DNA of 64,000 nt from Polynucleobacter sp. MWH-UH23A (lineage in GTDB: Bacteria; Pseudomonadota; Gammaproteobacteria; Burkholderiales; Burkholderiaceae): positions 1,550,001-1,614,000 of the forward strand of contig NZ_CP099572.1 of assembly GCF_040409805.1 (NCBI RefSeq), given 5' to 3'. Numbering within the stretch: position 1 is the stretch's first letter; the number at the start of each line of letters is the position of its first letter. A program made the translations under genes and the position numbers. The notes below the pieces were generated by a model. That model was not told the DNA's origin and ran no database searches. It saw nothing but the letters and a program-made list of their open reading frames with translations. Shown in pieces: positions 1 through 10,204 of this stretch.

Positions 1-974
1 TTCTTCTTCCAGTTAAATGATGGTGAGCAGTTGTATGCCAACATCTTGCCTGGGAACTTCGCACGAATCGCTTCAGCGAATTGACGTGCAAAATCCAAAT
101 CAGGAGTGCCGGTTTCACACCAAACCATATCAGCATATTCAGCGTAAGCCAAACCACGTGAAATTGCTTGATCCAAACCTTTACGAGTCTTGTAGAAACC
201 TTCTGCAGTGCGCTCACCAGTCAAGAATGGCTTGTCGTTTTCATCGTAATCAGATGTCAACAAATCAGCAGCTTCAGCATCGGTACGAGCCAAGATGATG
301 GTTGGCACGCCCATTACGTCAGCAGCTAAGCGGGCTGCGATCAATTTCTGTACAGACTCGCCAGTTGGCAACAATACCTTACCACCTAAGTGACCGCACT
401 TCTTAACAGAAGAGAGTTGGTCTTCAAAGTGAACACCAGCAGCACCTTGTTTGATCAATGCTTTAGCCAATTCAAAAGCGTTTAATACACCACCGAAACC
501 AGCTTCAGCATCAGCAACGATTGGCGCATAGTAGTCGATGTATCCTGCATCGCCAGGGCCAATACCTTTAGCAGTTTGAATCTCATCAGCACGTTGGAAT
601 GAGTTGTTAATACGCTCAACCATCTTTGGAACAGAATCTACTGGATACAAAGATTGATCGGGATACATTGCTGCGTAAGAGTTTCCATCAGCAGCCACCT
701 GCCAACCAGACAAGTAGATCGCCTGAATACCTGCTTTAACCTGTTGCATTGCTTGACCACCGGTCAATGCGCCTAAGCAATTTACGTAGGCTTCGTTATT
801 CACGAGATCCCACAATTTTTCAGCGCCATGCTTTGCTAATGTATGCTCAATCTTTAACGAGCCGCGTAGACGTACAACGTCCTCTGCTGTATAGCCACGT
901 TTGATGCCTTTCCAACGTGGATTGGTATCCCAATCCTTCTGAATTGCTTCGATTTCAGCTTTGCGATCTGCCAT
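1..974 (-). CDS. aceA: Isocitrate lyase (partial, C-terminus outside window)
   Basis: Cleaves isocitrate to glyoxylate and succinate in the glyoxylate shunt, so acetate and fatty acids can feed growth. The reverse-strand reading frame starts with ATG at 974 ([15 protein letters not shown]) and runs off the window edge after 324 codons; the family is about 430 residues long. The active-site motif KKCGH is visible with the cysteine at residue 193, matching Cys195 of the E. coli enzyme. An upstream LSGWQVAAD motif and an [17 protein letters not shown] stretch are also typical of AceA. It has its own upstream region (975-1236), which holds a possible IclR-type operator. Very secure call. Confidence 0.97.
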   Translation of the reverse strand, partial: MADRKAEIEAIQKDWDTNPRWKGIKRGYTAEDVVRLRGSLKIEHTLAKHGAEKLWDLVNNEAYVNCLGALTGGQAMQQVKAGIQAIYLSGWQVAADGNSYAAMYPDQSLYPVDSVPKMVERINNSFQRADEIQTAKGIGPGDAGYIDYYAPIVADAEAGFGGVLNAFELAKALIKQGAAGVHFEDQLSSVKKCGHLGGKVLLPTGESVQKLIAARLAADVMGVPTIILARTDAEAADLLTSDYDENDKPFLTGERTAEGFYKTRKGLDQAISRGLAYAEYADMVWCETGTPDLDFARQFAEAIRAKFPGKMLAYNCSPSFNWKK

Positions 975-1154
975 GTTTTTCTCCCTAAGTTAAACAAGTA
1001 ATTCAAAAATTCGAAGAGCCTTAAGAACTGATTTAAGTCTTATGTCTTATATAAGAGTTTAGAGAGATATAACAAGCAGGCAAGATCTATTTCAATCTTT
1101 TTTAAAAAAATTTAACCCTTAATTTTCAGTTACTTATGGAGATATTTTTGTAAT

Positions 1155-1179
1155 GCGGAATGTGTATCCGCCCTGCGGA
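1155..1179. promoter_or_regulatory. Candidate IclR-type operator (three GCGGA half-sites)
   Basis: Three copies of the half-site GCGGA lie within 25 bp: forward at 1155-1159, inverted at 1167-1171 (TCCGC) and forward at 1175-1179. The last two form TCCGC-CCT-GCGGA, an inverted repeat with a 3-bp spacer like many IclR-family operators. The site is about 180 bp upstream of aceA, a common IclR target in other bacteria. The regulator is not in the window, so the assignment is inference. Confidence 0.35.
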
Positions 1180-1236
1180 ATTAAAAATATCTATACATGT
1201 TGCACCGCATTTTATGCAGCGTAATGAAGTTTCATA

Positions 1237-2103
1237 TTATGAAAAATATAGACGTTGGGGGTTGCTACAGAGAATCCGATTGCGTAGCTCCTCATCGGGA
1301 GCATACAAAGCCAAACTTTCCAGCATTTGCGCGACTCGCGGCATGACCCCCCAATTAGCAACATGCGGCCAATCGGAGCCCCACACACATCTATCTGGTG
1401 CCGCAACAATTAACGCTTTAGCGTATGGCACCACATCCAAGTATGGGGGTGGTTCATCAGTTAAACGATATGCGCCTGATACTTTTACCCAAGCTCGCTC
1501 CTTAACCAACTCAAGCAGGGCTGCAAAACCGGCTGACTGCATTCCCACTGATGTACGCAAATATCCCATATGATCAATTACTAAAGTCGATTGCATCTTT
1601 TGCATGCGTGGCATCAGATCTGGTAAATCATTTGTATCCAATAAGAATTGAATATGCCAACCCCAATCTCTGGCGAGAGCATCGCACTCTTCCAATTTTG
1701 AAATGTCTAAACCACCACCAGAGAACATCAAATTCATACGAATGCCGACAACGCCAGCATCCTTCATTCTTTGGTAATAAGCGTCTGGCTGATTAAGCAG
1801 AGGAACAGCGACGCCACGTAAGCGTTTTGGGTGACTCTTCAGCACCCTAAGCATGGGTTCGTTATCTTGGCCATTCACACTCACTTGAATCAGAACACCA
1901 TAAGTCATACCAACCTCATCGAGCATACGAATATATTGCTCTTCGGTTGCCTCCGGAGATGTGTATGAGCGATCAGGCACAAAGCTGGCAGCACTGATTA
2001 CATGGGCATGCGTATCAACTGCACCATAGGGAACATTAAAAGGAAAAGGACCGCTCTGATGTTCAGGCGGTCCAGGGCAAAACGGAATATCTACTGCAGA
2101 CAC
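1237..2103 (-). CDS. Amidohydrolase-2 family hydrolase, PDC-lactonase-like
   Basis: A 288-residue metal-dependent hydrolase of the amidohydrolase-2 family. The N-terminal VDTHAHV motif (HxH metal ligands), the IDHMGYL strand and the C-terminal WGSDWPH motif carrying the conserved aspartate are all present. The best-known relatives are 2-pyrone-4,6-dicarboxylate lactonase (LigI) and similar lactone or dicarboxylate hydrolases. It lies 8 bp downstream of an aromatic-acid-type MFS transporter gene on the same strand, so the two probably form a uptake-and-hydrolysis operon. The exact substrate cannot be read from sequence. It could act on another lactone rather than PDC, because no other lig or gal genes are nearby. 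Confidence 0.8.
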   Translation of the reverse strand: MSAVDIPFCPGPPEHQSGPFPFNVPYGAVDTHAHVISAASFVPDRSYTSPEATEEQYIRMLDEVGMTYGVLIQVSVNGQDNEPMLRVLKSHPKRLRGVAVPLLNQPDAYYQRMKDAGVVGIRMNLMFSGGGLDISKLEECDALARDWGWHIQFLLDTNDLPDLMPRMQKMQSTLVIDHMGYLRTSVGMQSAGFAALLELVKERAWVKVSGAYRLTDEPPPYLDVVPYAKALIVAAPDRCVWGSDWPHVANWGVMPRVAQMLESLALYAPDEELRNRILCSNPQRLYFS

Positions 2104-2111
2104 AGACTTCC

Positions 2112-3374
2112 TTAATTGGCTTGCAACTCTCGTCCTTTAGTCTCCGGAAGAATCACTGCCGCAATAAAAAATACGCCATAAGCAATCACTGCAAAAATCG
2201 CAATTGCCATTGCTAATCCATATTGAGCCGAGAAGTAGCCAACTAATGCTGGGAACAAAGCACCGATGCCGCGACCAAAGTTATAGCAAAAGCCCTGTCC
2301 AGATCCGCGTAAACGCGTTGGGAATAATTCTGTCAAGAATGCGCCCATACCAGAGAAATAGCCGCTAGCGAAGAATCCCAATGGGAAGCCTAACCACATC
2401 ATCATCTCATTAGTAATTTCTAGCTGGGTGTATGCAATCACCAAGACAATCGCACCAAGTGAGAATGTCATGAATAGCTTCCGGCGACCGTAACGGTCCG
2501 CCATCCATGCGCCCACAAGATAACCGATGAAGCTTCCTACAATTAAGAAAGCTAGATAACCAGTCGATCCAACTACAGTTAATTTACGTTCCGCCTTTAA
2601 AAAAGTTGGCACCCAAGTGGTAATAGCGTAGTAGCCACCTTGCGCGCCCATGGTCAGCAATGAAGCCAAGATAGTAGTTTTCAAAATACCAGGCTTGAAG
2701 ATTTCCAAGATAGAAGGTGCTTGACCTGCCGCAACCACTTTTTCACGAGCAACTTTTGCAATTTCTGGCTCATCCACATGGCGACGAATATACAAAAGCA
2801 ACAATGCAGGGAAAAAACCGACCACGAACATTGCACGCCATGCCATATCGGCTGGCAATAAGCTAAACATGATGGCCTGCAAGAGAACTGCAGCACCCCA
2901 ACCGATTGCCCATGCAGACTGCACGGTACCAACCGCGCGACCGCGATACTCTGCACGAATGGTTTCACCCATCAATACCGCGCCAGCTGCCCACTCACCA
3001 CCGAAACCAAATCCCAAGAGTGCGCGAGCAATCATGAGTTGATTAAAGTCTTGAGTAAATGCGCAGACCAAACTAAAACTGGAAAACCATAAGATGGTGA
3101 ATTGCAAAGTGCGGACACGACCAATTCGGTCAGCGAGATATCCAGCAAACCATCCACCGAATGCAGAAGCAAGCAAGGTCCCCGTTACCGCTAAACCAGC
3201 CATACCGCGATCCACTTGCCAGATAGCAATAATGGTTCCAATGACTAATGGATAGATCATGAAATCCATCCCATCTAAGGCCCAACCCAAGAAGCAACCC
3301 CAGAATGTTTTCTTTTCTTTGGGGTTCATGACCTTATAGAAACCGGTCAGACTAGTATCTGTTTGTTGACTCAT
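2112..3374 (-). CDS. MFS transporter, aromatic/carboxylic acid type
   Basis: A 420-residue major facilitator with about 12 predicted membrane segments. It shows the loop 2-3 signature GYLADRIGRVRT near residues 77-90, and GFGFGGEWAAGAVLMGE, characteristic of the acid:H+ symporter group (AAHS or sialate/niacin-type carriers). A second motif, GAWMADRYGRRK, is in the second half. It is the first gene of a two-gene operon with the amidohydrolase, so the carrier probably imports that enzyme's substrate (inference). A purine-rich ribosome site (AAGGAGACAAA) precedes the ATG at 3374. Confidence 0.85.
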   Translation of the reverse strand: MSQQTDTSLTGFYKVMNPKEKKTFWGCFLGWALDGMDFMIYPLVIGTIIAIWQVDRGMAGLAVTGTLLASAFGGWFAGYLADRIGRVRTLQFTILWFSSFSLVCAFTQDFNQLMIARALLGFGFGGEWAAGAVLMGETIRAEYRGRAVGTVQSAWAIGWGAAVLLQAIMFSLLPADMAWRAMFVVGFFPALLLLYIRRHVDEPEIAKVAREKVVAAGQAPSILEIFKPGILKTTILASLLTMGAQGGYYAITTWVPTFLKAERKLTVVGSTGYLAFLIVGSFIGYLVGAWMADRYGRRKLFMTFSLGAIVLVIAYTQLEITNEMMMWLGFPLGFFASGYFSGMGAFLTELFPTRLRGSGQGFCYNFGRGIGALFPALVGYFSAQYGLAMAIAIFAVIAYGVFFIAAVILPETKGRELQAN

Positions 3375-3484
3375 TTTGTCTCCTTTTTGTTTTAGGCTTT
3401 AAATTAGCGAATGAGTAACGCATTTATAACCTAAATATTCTGCTTATAGGGCAAACTAGAGTAAACCCTTAATTTCACATCATC

Positions 3485-5212
3485 ATGCATTGCACACTCA
3501 TTGGCGACCACAGCGTATTAATAGATTTCTCAAAATCAAGTGAGCCGCTCAAAAGCATTCATGCGCTCAGTAAAGCTCTCTTTGCCAATCAACCAAGCTG
3601 GGCATCTGAAATCGTACCAGGACTAGATTCGCTCGTTATTCAATTGCAATGCACCAATGAAGATCCCAAAACGATTCGTGAGCAAGCGCTTGCAGATCTT
3701 AAAAAGATTGGAGGGCAATTTGAAAAACAGAAAAACCGCAAAACAAGTCCGAACAAGATTCATCGGATTCAGGTTTGTTATCACCCAGATCTCGGATTAG
3801 ATTTACCCGCCATTGGCAAAGCTTGCAAACTATCAACTGAAGAAGTTGTTCGTCTACATAAAAACAGTTTGTATACCGCAGACATTTTGGGCTTTATGCC
3901 TGGATTCGCTTATTTCAGCGGACTCAATCCTGAGTTGCGTTTACCTAGACTGGCTTCACCTAGGCCAGCGGTGCCTAAGGGAAGCGTTGCAATTGCGGAA
4001 TTACAAACTGCCATCTACCCCCGCGTCACACCTGGAGGCTGGAACATTATTGGTAGATCGCCCAACAAGTTATTTGATATCGATAAAGATCCGCCGGGCT
4101 TATTTATGGCTGGAGATCAAATGGAGATTGAAGAAATTTCACTTGATCAATTTCGTCAACTAGATGATGCCAAAGCATCTAAAGAAGTAATTCGATCCTT
4201 TGATAAAAATACATCAGCAGCATCAGTCGAAGTTTTACAAGCAGGTACTTTTAGCACTATTCAAGATGAGCCACGCTTGGGTCTCTCTCACTGGGCAGTG
4301 GGCCCCGGAGGTGCTTGTGATATTACTTCCCTACATCTAGCAAATGCATTAGTAGGCAATTCACCAGAGACAGTAGCTATTGAAATGACCTCTACTGGCC
4401 CTAGCCTGCTTTTTCATGAGGCAGCTTGCGTAGCTTGGGTTGGCGCAAGTTGCGAAGGGATTGTGAAAAATCAACGCATTCCAGGTAATAGACCTGTATG
4501 GATTCCAAAAGGATCTACCCTAAAATTTTCCGCTTTGAATCCAGGATTCAGAACCATACTCGCCATTGGTGGTGGATTAGATCTTCCCAAAACATTAGGT
4601 CGCTTTGGATCCCACATTAGCGCAGACATTGGACCTAAACGTTTAGAAAAGGGAGATCAACTATTGCTTGCGGATCCCAAGATGCCATTCAAATCCACAT
4701 TCCTAAAATCGCTTTATCAGGAAGAATCACTGCCCACCTATCCGAAGTGGCATATTCGTTCACCATTTTTACCAACTAGTTCAGATACTCAAATCCGCTG
4801 TTTAGCTGGTCCGCACTTATCATTTCTCAGTGCAAAAGAGCGTGAATTATTTTGGTCTACTGTCTGGACAGTAAGCAATCAAAGTAATCGCATGGGTGTG
4901 CGCTTGCAGGGCGACTTCAAAGTAAAAAAAGATTTACCGAATATTCCGTCTCAAGCCATTACATATGGAACGGTGCAATTCCCTCCATCCCATGAACCAA
5001 TCATTATGTTGGCCGAACACCAAACAACTGGAGGCTATCCACGTCTAGCAGAGGTCATTCGCTCGGACCTCATCAAATTAGCCCAAGTAAAGCCTGGTAA
5101 TAAATTACAGCTTCAATTAATCGATCTAGATGAAGCAGACACTATCAACGCAGAGGCAGTAAAGTTGCAAGAATCAACCTTAAATTCAATTCAGACCATC
5201 ATTGATAACTAA
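3485..5212 (+). CDS. Fused 5-oxoprolinase subunits B and C (PxpB-PxpC)
   Basis: ATP-dependent 5-oxoprolinase opens pyroglutamate to glutamate; PxpB, PxpC and PxpA are its bacterial subunits. This 575-residue protein joins the KipI/PxpB domain (about 1-230, with ILGFMPGFAYFSGL and PRPAVPKGSVAI) to the KipA/PxpC biotin-dependent-carboxyltransferase-like domain (about 245-565, with GLSHWAVGPGGACD and AEHQTTGGYPRLAEV). In E. coli the two are separate genes of about 218 and 310 residues. There is no stop or frameshift between the halves, so this is a true in-frame fusion. Its TAA overlaps the ATG of pxpA (TAATG), which indicates translational coupling. Confidence 0.9.
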   Translation: MHCTLIGDHSVLIDFSKSSEPLKSIHALSKALFANQPSWASEIVPGLDSLVIQLQCTNEDPKTIREQALADLKKIGGQFEKQKNRKTSPNKIHRIQVCYHPDLGLDLPAIGKACKLSTEEVVRLHKNSLYTADILGFMPGFAYFSGLNPELRLPRLASPRPAVPKGSVAIAELQTAIYPRVTPGGWNIIGRSPNKLFDIDKDPPGLFMAGDQMEIEEISLDQFRQLDDAKASKEVIRSFDKNTSAASVEVLQAGTFSTIQDEPRLGLSHWAVGPGGACDITSLHLANALVGNSPETVAIEMTSTGPSLLFHEAACVAWVGASCEGIVKNQRIPGNRPVWIPKGSTLKFSALNPGFRTILAIGGGLDLPKTLGRFGSHISADIGPKRLEKGDQLLLADPKMPFKSTFLKSLYQEESLPTYPKWHIRSPFLPTSSDTQIRCLAGPHLSFLSAKERELFWSTVWTVSNQSNRMGVRLQGDFKVKKDLPNIPSQAITYGTVQFPPSHEPIIMLAEHQTTGGYPRLAEVIRSDLIKLAQVKPGNKLQLQLIDLDEADTINAEAVKLQESTLNSIQTIIDN

Positions 5213-5943
5213 TGGAAATTTGTATGGATATTAATAGCGATATGGGCGAAGGTTTTGGGGCCTGGGAAATGGGCAATGATGCCCTTTTACTTGACTACAT
5301 TACTTCCACAAACATTGCTTGTGGCTGGCATGCCGGTGACCCTGCTCGCATGCAAAAGTTAGTGAATCTAGCTATCCAAAAAAAGGTTCGCATTGGCGCG
5401 CACCCAGGACTGCCTGATCTAGCTGGTTTTGGCAGGCGCGAAATGGCCATCTCAGAACAAGATGCCTATCGCTACACACTCTATCAAGCTGGCGCTCTGC
5501 AAGCATTTGTAAAAGCGGCGGGTGGAGTACTTCATCATGTTAAACCTCACGGGGCTCTGTACAACCAAGCGGCTCGAGATATCAAACTTGCCCGCGGAAT
5601 TGCAAAAGCCGTAAAAGATCTAGGCAACGAAGTGATTTTGTATGGCTTAGCAGGGAGTTGTCTCATTACAGCGGCAAAAGAAATCAATGTGCCTGTTTGG
5701 CAAGAAGTGTTTGCTGATCGCCGCTATACACAAGAAGGCTTCTTAGTTCCCCGCACTCAAGCAGGCGCAGTCATTGAAGAGGATGAGCAGGCACTCAAAC
5801 AGGCCTTAAGAATGGCAAATGATGGTGTCGTGACCTCAATCGATGGAAAAGAGATTGCTATTCAAGCGGATACTTTGTGCATCCATGGAGATAACCCACA
5901 TGCAGTCGATTTTGCAAAGAAGATTAAAGCCGCCCTTCACTAA
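5212..5943 (+). CDS. pxpA: 5-oxoprolinase subunit A (LamB/YcsF family)
   Basis: The 243-residue catalytic partner of PxpBC in pyroglutamate hydrolysis. Family marks are DINSDMGEGFG at the N-terminus, NIACGWHAGDP, RIGAHPGLPD, HHVKPHGALYNQA and FADRRYTQEGFLVPR. The ATG at 5212 overlaps the stop codon of the fused pxpBC gene. An alternative start lies at 5224 (MDINSDMGEG), where many family members begin. The convergent MFS gene starts 14 bp beyond the stop, without an obvious terminator hairpin. Length is normal for the family. Confidence 0.94.
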   Translation: MEICMDINSDMGEGFGAWEMGNDALLLDYITSTNIACGWHAGDPARMQKLVNLAIQKKVRIGAHPGLPDLAGFGRREMAISEQDAYRYTLYQAGALQAFVKAAGGVLHHVKPHGALYNQAARDIKLARGIAKAVKDLGNEVILYGLAGSCLITAAKEINVPVWQEVFADRRYTQEGFLVPRTQAGAVIEEDEQALKQALRMANDGVVTSIDGKEIAIQADTLCIHGDNPHAVDFAKKIKAALH

Positions 5944-5957
5944 CTCCCGTGAAATAT

Positions 5958-7190
5958 TTAAGTAGGGTTATGAGTAGTGGATGAAACTTTAAATACGGTT
6001 GGAATAATCATCAACTGAAATAGCGCGATTCCAATGAAGAGTGCTTTTGGTAGTCCTGCATCCATAAAGAATCCGAACACAAACGGCCCAACAGCCGCAC
6101 CCAAATCAATTCCTGAATATACGATACCGTAAACGCGCCCAGCAACACCTTTTGGCGTTGCTAATTTCACCAACAAATCTCTTGAGGGAGCAATAACACC
6201 ATAACCAAATCCCAATGCACAGAAAATAACTGGGATCAATTGCAAAGGCATGAACCCCGTTGAAAGAAGCAAACAAATCATGATGGTGATCGAAAGAAAA
6301 CTCGACACAATTCGCTCTGGGGTATACAACTTGGCAGCCAGATATCCGCCGACCAAAACACCTGCCGCACTACCGAGCGCCAAAAGTGTTAAGTAGTAAT
6401 TACCGAGATTAACCGGTAAGTCATAGATCTTAAACAGCGCACTGGGTGAAAAGGATTGTAGGCTTGAGGTAGAAGCCATGCTAAAGAAAAAGAAGATCCA
6501 GCATAACCAAACAGCTTTTAATCTTAAGAACGCAAACGCTCCTTCTGCACTTGCACCCGATTTGCTTGATAAATTATTTTCTTTGTCATGCTCATGGCGC
6601 TCTTTGACGTTATCAACCAGTTGGCTCTTATTAACCCAAAGAATTAATAGGATTGCAGCCTCCAATAGTGCCGCCGATAAGAAAGCAATCCGCCAATCTG
6701 ATATCTGCGCTATTCCCACCATAAATGCTGGCGCTGCAGCCCAACCCAAATAACCTGTTACACCATGCATTGAGTAGGCATAAGGTAAATTTGGCGGGGA
6801 GATTTTATGGTTAATTAGTGTGTAATCAACTGGATGAAAAATGCCATTGCCACACCCCGCAATCACCGCTCCCATCACCAACATCCAATATCCATTGCTT
6901 TGGGAATAAGCAAGAGCAGCCAAAGCCAACAAACCAACACCCGCAAATAGAATAGGTCTTGCGCCAATACGATCGACCAAAAACCCTGAAGATGCTTGCA
7001 CCACGCAAGAGACAACAAAGAAGATGGACATCAATAGCCCAAGCTCAGCGTAATTGAGTGCGAACTCATTCTTCAACCAAGGAAACATTGGTGGAAGAAT
7101 TAAATGAAAAAAGTGAGAGCTGCCGTGCGCTAGGCTAATAAGACTAATAACCCGGACATCACTGGCACGCCTACTAAGCGCAACAGTCAT
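5958..7190 (-). CDS. MFS transporter (unassigned substrate)
   Basis: A 410-residue 12-TM major facilitator. Visible motifs include the loop 2-3 signature GFLVDRIGARPILFAG (about 70-85), GCGNGIFHPVDYTLI, and SRDLLVKLATPKGVAGRVYG in the second half. The GNGIFHPVDY and MHGVTGYLGWAAAP segments resemble the fosmidomycin-resistance-like/Fsr group, but the substrate cannot be deduced. A charged central loop (HEHDKENN) separates the two six-helix halves. It is convergent with pxpA and lies downstream of clpB on the same strand, 48 bp from its start to the clpB stop. It is probably transcribed on its own. Confidence 0.8.
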   Translation of the reverse strand: MTVALSRRASDVRVISLISLAHGSSHFFHLILPPMFPWLKNEFALNYAELGLLMSIFFVVSCVVQASSGFLVDRIGARPILFAGVGLLALAALAYSQSNGYWMLVMGAVIAGCGNGIFHPVDYTLINHKISPPNLPYAYSMHGVTGYLGWAAAPAFMVGIAQISDWRIAFLSAALLEAAILLILWVNKSQLVDNVKERHEHDKENNLSSKSGASAEGAFAFLRLKAVWLCWIFFFFSMASTSSLQSFSPSALFKIYDLPVNLGNYYLTLLALGSAAGVLVGGYLAAKLYTPERIVSSFLSITIMICLLLSTGFMPLQLIPVIFCALGFGYGVIAPSRDLLVKLATPKGVAGRVYGIVYSGIDLGAAVGPFVFGFFMDAGLPKALFIGIALFQLMIIPTVFKVSSTTHNPT

Positions 7191-7238
7191 GTACCGAGTG
7201 TACTAGCGCAGGATGATTCCTGCAAAAAATATGAGATC

Positions 7239-9842
7239 TTAATGAACTAGGCGGGTAAAGCTAAACTCGCCATTCTTGTCCACATCCACTGGAACAACAT
7301 CCTTAGGGCCAAACTTACCCTCCAAAATCATCTTAGAAACAGGGTTCTCGATGTGTTGTTGGATGGCTCGTTTTAATGGACGCGCACCAAAGATTGGATC
7401 GAAACCAACCTCGGCAAGCTTGCTTAAGGCAGCATCGCTCACGTCAAGTTGCATATCTACCCTCGCCAAGCGCTCCGACAAATTCTTCAACAAGATCTTT
7501 GCGATATTGGCAATATTGTCTTTATCCAAACCATGGAATACTACGATCTCATCAATGCGATTTAAGAATTCTGGACGGAAGTGATTCTTCAATTCTTCAA
7601 AAACCGCTTCTTTAATCTCAGCTTGCTTCTTATCTGCCATAGATTGAATTAACTGCGAGCCAATATTGCTAGTCATCACGATGACCGTATTTTTAAAGTC
7701 GACTGTGCGGCCTTGACCATCAGTCAGACGTCCATCATCAAGTACTTGCAAGAGTACGTTAAAGACATCGGGATGTGCTTTCTCGATTTCATCAAACAAG
7801 ATCACGCTATAAGGATGACGACGGACTTGCTCAGTTAAATAACCACCCTCCTCATAGCCAACATAACCAGGAGGGGCGCCAATTAATCGTGCAACACTAT
7901 GCTTCTCCATAAACTCACTCATATCGATGCGAATTAAATGATCTTCGCTATCAAATAGGAAGCCAGCCAATGCTTTACATAGCTCAGTCTTACCAACTCC
8001 AGTTGGTCCCAAGAATAAGAATGAGCCATAAGGACGATTCTCTTCAGCCAGACCAGCACGAGAACGACGAATCGCATCCGATACTGCGCGAATAGCCTCA
8101 TCTTGTCCTACTACACGCTTATGCAATAGCTCTTCCATTTTGAGGAGCTTGTCACGCTCGCCTTGCATCATCTTAGATACAGGAATACCTGTCGCACGTG
8201 AAACCACTTCAGCAATCTCTTCAGCGCCAACTTGCGTCCGAAGAAGTTTATTCTTCACAACACCATCTTTATCGCCCTTTGCTTCAGCTGCAGCAGCAGA
8301 TTTGAGCTTTGCCTCAAGCTCAGGTAATTTTCCGTACTGCAATTCAGCAACTTTTTCGAGTTTGCCCTCACGTTGCAACTTAGCGATTTCTGCACGAACC
8401 TTCTCAATCTCTTCTTTCAGATGTGCGGCACCTAATACAGCACCCTTCTCCGCCTTCCAAATCTCTTCTAAGTCAGCATACTCAGCACCAAGACGCTTGA
8501 TCTCATCTTCAATCAAAGCAAGGCGCTTCTGCGAAGCTTCATCCTTCTCTTTTTTGACTGCTTCACGTTCAATCTTGAGCTGAATCAAACGGCGATCCAA
8601 CTTATCCATCACTTCAGGCTTGGAATCAATCTCCATACGAATACGTGAGCCAGCCTCATCGATCAAATCAATCGCCTTATCTGGTAAAAAACGGTCGGTA
8701 ATGTAACGATGAGATAACTCAGCAGCAGCTACGATTGCTGGGTCAGTAATTTCGATTCCATGGTGTAACTCATAACGCTCTTGCAAGCCACGCAAGATAG
8801 CAATAGTTGCCTCTACGCTTGGCTCTTCTACCATCACTTTTTGGAAGCGGCGCTCCAACGCGGGATCCTTCTCGATGTACTTACGATATTCATCCAAAGT
8901 AGTTGCGCCAATGCAATGCAATTCGCCACGTGCCAAAGCAGGCTTAAGCATATTGCCAGCATCCATAGCGCCATCACTCTTACCAGCGCCGACCATCGTG
9001 TGAATCTCATCAATAAAGATGATCGTCTGACCTTCGTCTTTAGCAACATCACTCAAAACCGCTTTCAGACGTTCTTCAAATTCACCGCGATACTTCGCAC
9101 CCGCCAATAACAAAGCCATATCTAACACCAAAACACGTTTATCTTTCAGTGTTTCAGGTACTTCACCATTCACAATACGTTGCGCCAAACCTTCCACAAT
9201 GGCTGTTTTACCTACACCTGGCTCACCAATTAAGACGGGGTTATTTTTACCGCGTCTTTGCAGAATCTGAATGGTGCGACGGATTTCATCGTCACGACCA
9301 ATCACAGGATCAAGCTTGCCCATACGAGCGCGCTCCGTTAAATCCACGGTATATTTTTTCAAGGCCTCACGTTGACCTTCAGCATCTGCACTATTCACCG
9401 ACTCTCCTCCGCGGACTAAATTAATCGCCGCTTCAAGTGATTTACGATTTAAACCATTCTCACGAGCAACTTTACCGAGCTCGCCCTTGTCATCGGCCAC
9501 CACCAGTAAAAATAACTCACCAGCAATGAATTGGTCATTGCGTTTGTTTGCTTCTTTTTCGCATAAGTTAAGCCAATTTGCGAGGTCTCGCCCTACTTGA
9601 ACCTCACCACTGGTGCCCTGCACTTCCGGGAGGTTATTAATGATCTTTTCTACGCCTTTTTCAAGACCAGAAATATTCACCCCAGCACGGGTCAATAAAC
9701 TCTTTGCAGCACCATCGGAGTCACGTAACATTGCTAATAACAAATGGGCTGGCTCGATATATTGATTATCTTTAGCTAAAGCAATACTCTGGGCCTCGCT
9801 CAAGGCTTGCTGAAATTTAGTAGTTAATTTATCTATTCTCAT
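7239..9842 (-). CDS. clpB: ClpB protein disaggregase
   Basis: A hexameric AAA+ chaperone that works with DnaK to pull proteins out of aggregates. The 867-residue protein has the N-terminal Clp-N repeat domain, nucleotide-binding domain 1 (Walker A GEPGVGKT near 200), the long coiled-coil middle domain rich in E/K/R (about 410-525), and nucleotide-binding domain 2 (Walker A GPTGVGKT near 605, Walker [12 protein letters not shown]). The middle domain distinguishes it from ClpA and ClpC. A heat-shock sigma-32-type promoter lies at 9885-9910. Length equals that of proteobacterial ClpB. Confidence 0.97.
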   Translation of the reverse strand: MRIDKLTTKFQQALSEAQSIALAKDNQYIEPAHLLLAMLRDSDGAAKSLLTRAGVNISGLEKGVEKIINNLPEVQGTSGEVQVGRDLANWLNLCEKEANKRNDQFIAGELFLLVVADDKGELGKVARENGLNRKSLEAAINLVRGGESVNSADAEGQREALKKYTVDLTERARMGKLDPVIGRDDEIRRTIQILQRRGKNNPVLIGEPGVGKTAIVEGLAQRIVNGEVPETLKDKRVLVLDMALLLAGAKYRGEFEERLKAVLSDVAKDEGQTIIFIDEIHTMVGAGKSDGAMDAGNMLKPALARGELHCIGATTLDEYRKYIEKDPALERRFQKVMVEEPSVEATIAILRGLQERYELHHGIEITDPAIVAAAELSHRYITDRFLPDKAIDLIDEAGSRIRMEIDSKPEVMDKLDRRLIQLKIEREAVKKEKDEASQKRLALIEDEIKRLGAEYADLEEIWKAEKGAVLGAAHLKEEIEKVRAEIAKLQREGKLEKVAELQYGKLPELEAKLKSAAAAEAKGDKDGVVKNKLLRTQVGAEEIAEVVSRATGIPVSKMMQGERDKLLKMEELLHKRVVGQDEAIRAVSDAIRRSRAGLAEENRPYGSFLFLGPTGVGKTELCKALAGFLFDSEDHLIRIDMSEFMEKHSVARLIGAPPGYVGYEEGGYLTEQVRRHPYSVILFDEIEKAHPDVFNVLLQVLDDGRLTDGQGRTVDFKNTVIVMTSNIGSQLIQSMADKKQAEIKEAVFEELKNHFRPEFLNRIDEIVVFHGLDKDNIANIAKILLKNLSERLARVDMQLDVSDAALSKLAEVGFDPIFGARPLKRAIQQHIENPVSKMILEGKFGPKDVVPVDVDKNGEFSFTRLVH

Positions 9843-9884
9843 TTTTATTGCCTCATGTATTCCATGTATTTATATCTATAGGAT

Positions 9885-9910
9885 ATATGGGCTATATTAC
9901 GAATTTCAAG
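9885..9910 (-). promoter_or_regulatory. Sigma-32-type heat-shock promoter of clpB
   Basis: Read on the reverse strand there is a -35 box CTTGAAA (9910-9904), an 11-bp spacer, and a -10 box GCCCATAT (9892-9885). This is close to the RpoH consensus CTTGAAA / CCCCATnT. It sits 43 bp before the clpB ATG. Matching elements occur before htpG and hsp20 in this window. Confidence 0.7.
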
Positions 9911-9949
9911 GCTTTTTACAGCCCCTTTTAACCCAAATTTGGCCTGATT

Positions 9950-10201
9950 TTGACCTGGTTTGTTTACCTTCTAGAGTGCTCTGACGGCAGTTACTACGCT
10001 GGCATTACAAACCGTCTTGAACATCGCATTAACGCCCATAATTTAGGGCAAGGTGCACGCTATACAAGATCCCGCGGACCGGTTAAATTATTAGCAACTC
10101 AAGAGCATCCAGATCGATCTGCTGCATCAAAAGCTGAAGCCCAAGTAAAGCGCCTGTCGCGCTCGCAAAAATTAGCGTTCTTTAAAACTCCAAAAGGGTA
10201 G
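9950..10201 (+). CDS. GIY-YIG nuclease-fold protein (UPF0213-like)
   Basis: An 83-residue single-domain GIY-YIG protein. The motif appears as FVYLLECSDGSYYAGIT, followed by a conserved arginine region (NRLEHRINAHN) and ARYTRSRGPVKL. Such small stand-alone members are widespread. They are annotated as UPF0213 or YhbQ-like, and a DNA-repair-type nuclease role is assumed rather than proven in most cases. The frame has no ATG; the start chosen is TTG at 9950, because the family begins two or three residues before the W/YFVYLL strand. It is divergent from clpB. Confidence 0.8.
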   Translation: MTWFVYLLECSDGSYYAGITNRLEHRINAHNLGQGARYTRSRGPVKLLATQEHPDRSAASKAEAQVKRLSRSQKLAFFKTPKG

Positions 10202-10204
10202 CGC

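Noticed and set aside
1160..1573. Forward ORF of 137 codons antisense to the amidohydrolase gene
   Set aside because: It is a shadow frame: no domain, atypical composition, and it lies opposite a gene with conserved metal-binding motifs.
7208..7223. Hairpin GCAGGA-TGAT-TCCTGC after clpB
   Set aside because: The A run is on the wrong side for a clpB terminator on the reverse strand; a short chance hairpin.
8140..8583. Forward ORF of 147 codons, serine-rich, opposite clpB
   Set aside because: Low-complexity shadow of the coiled-coil region of ClpB; no ribosome site or family.
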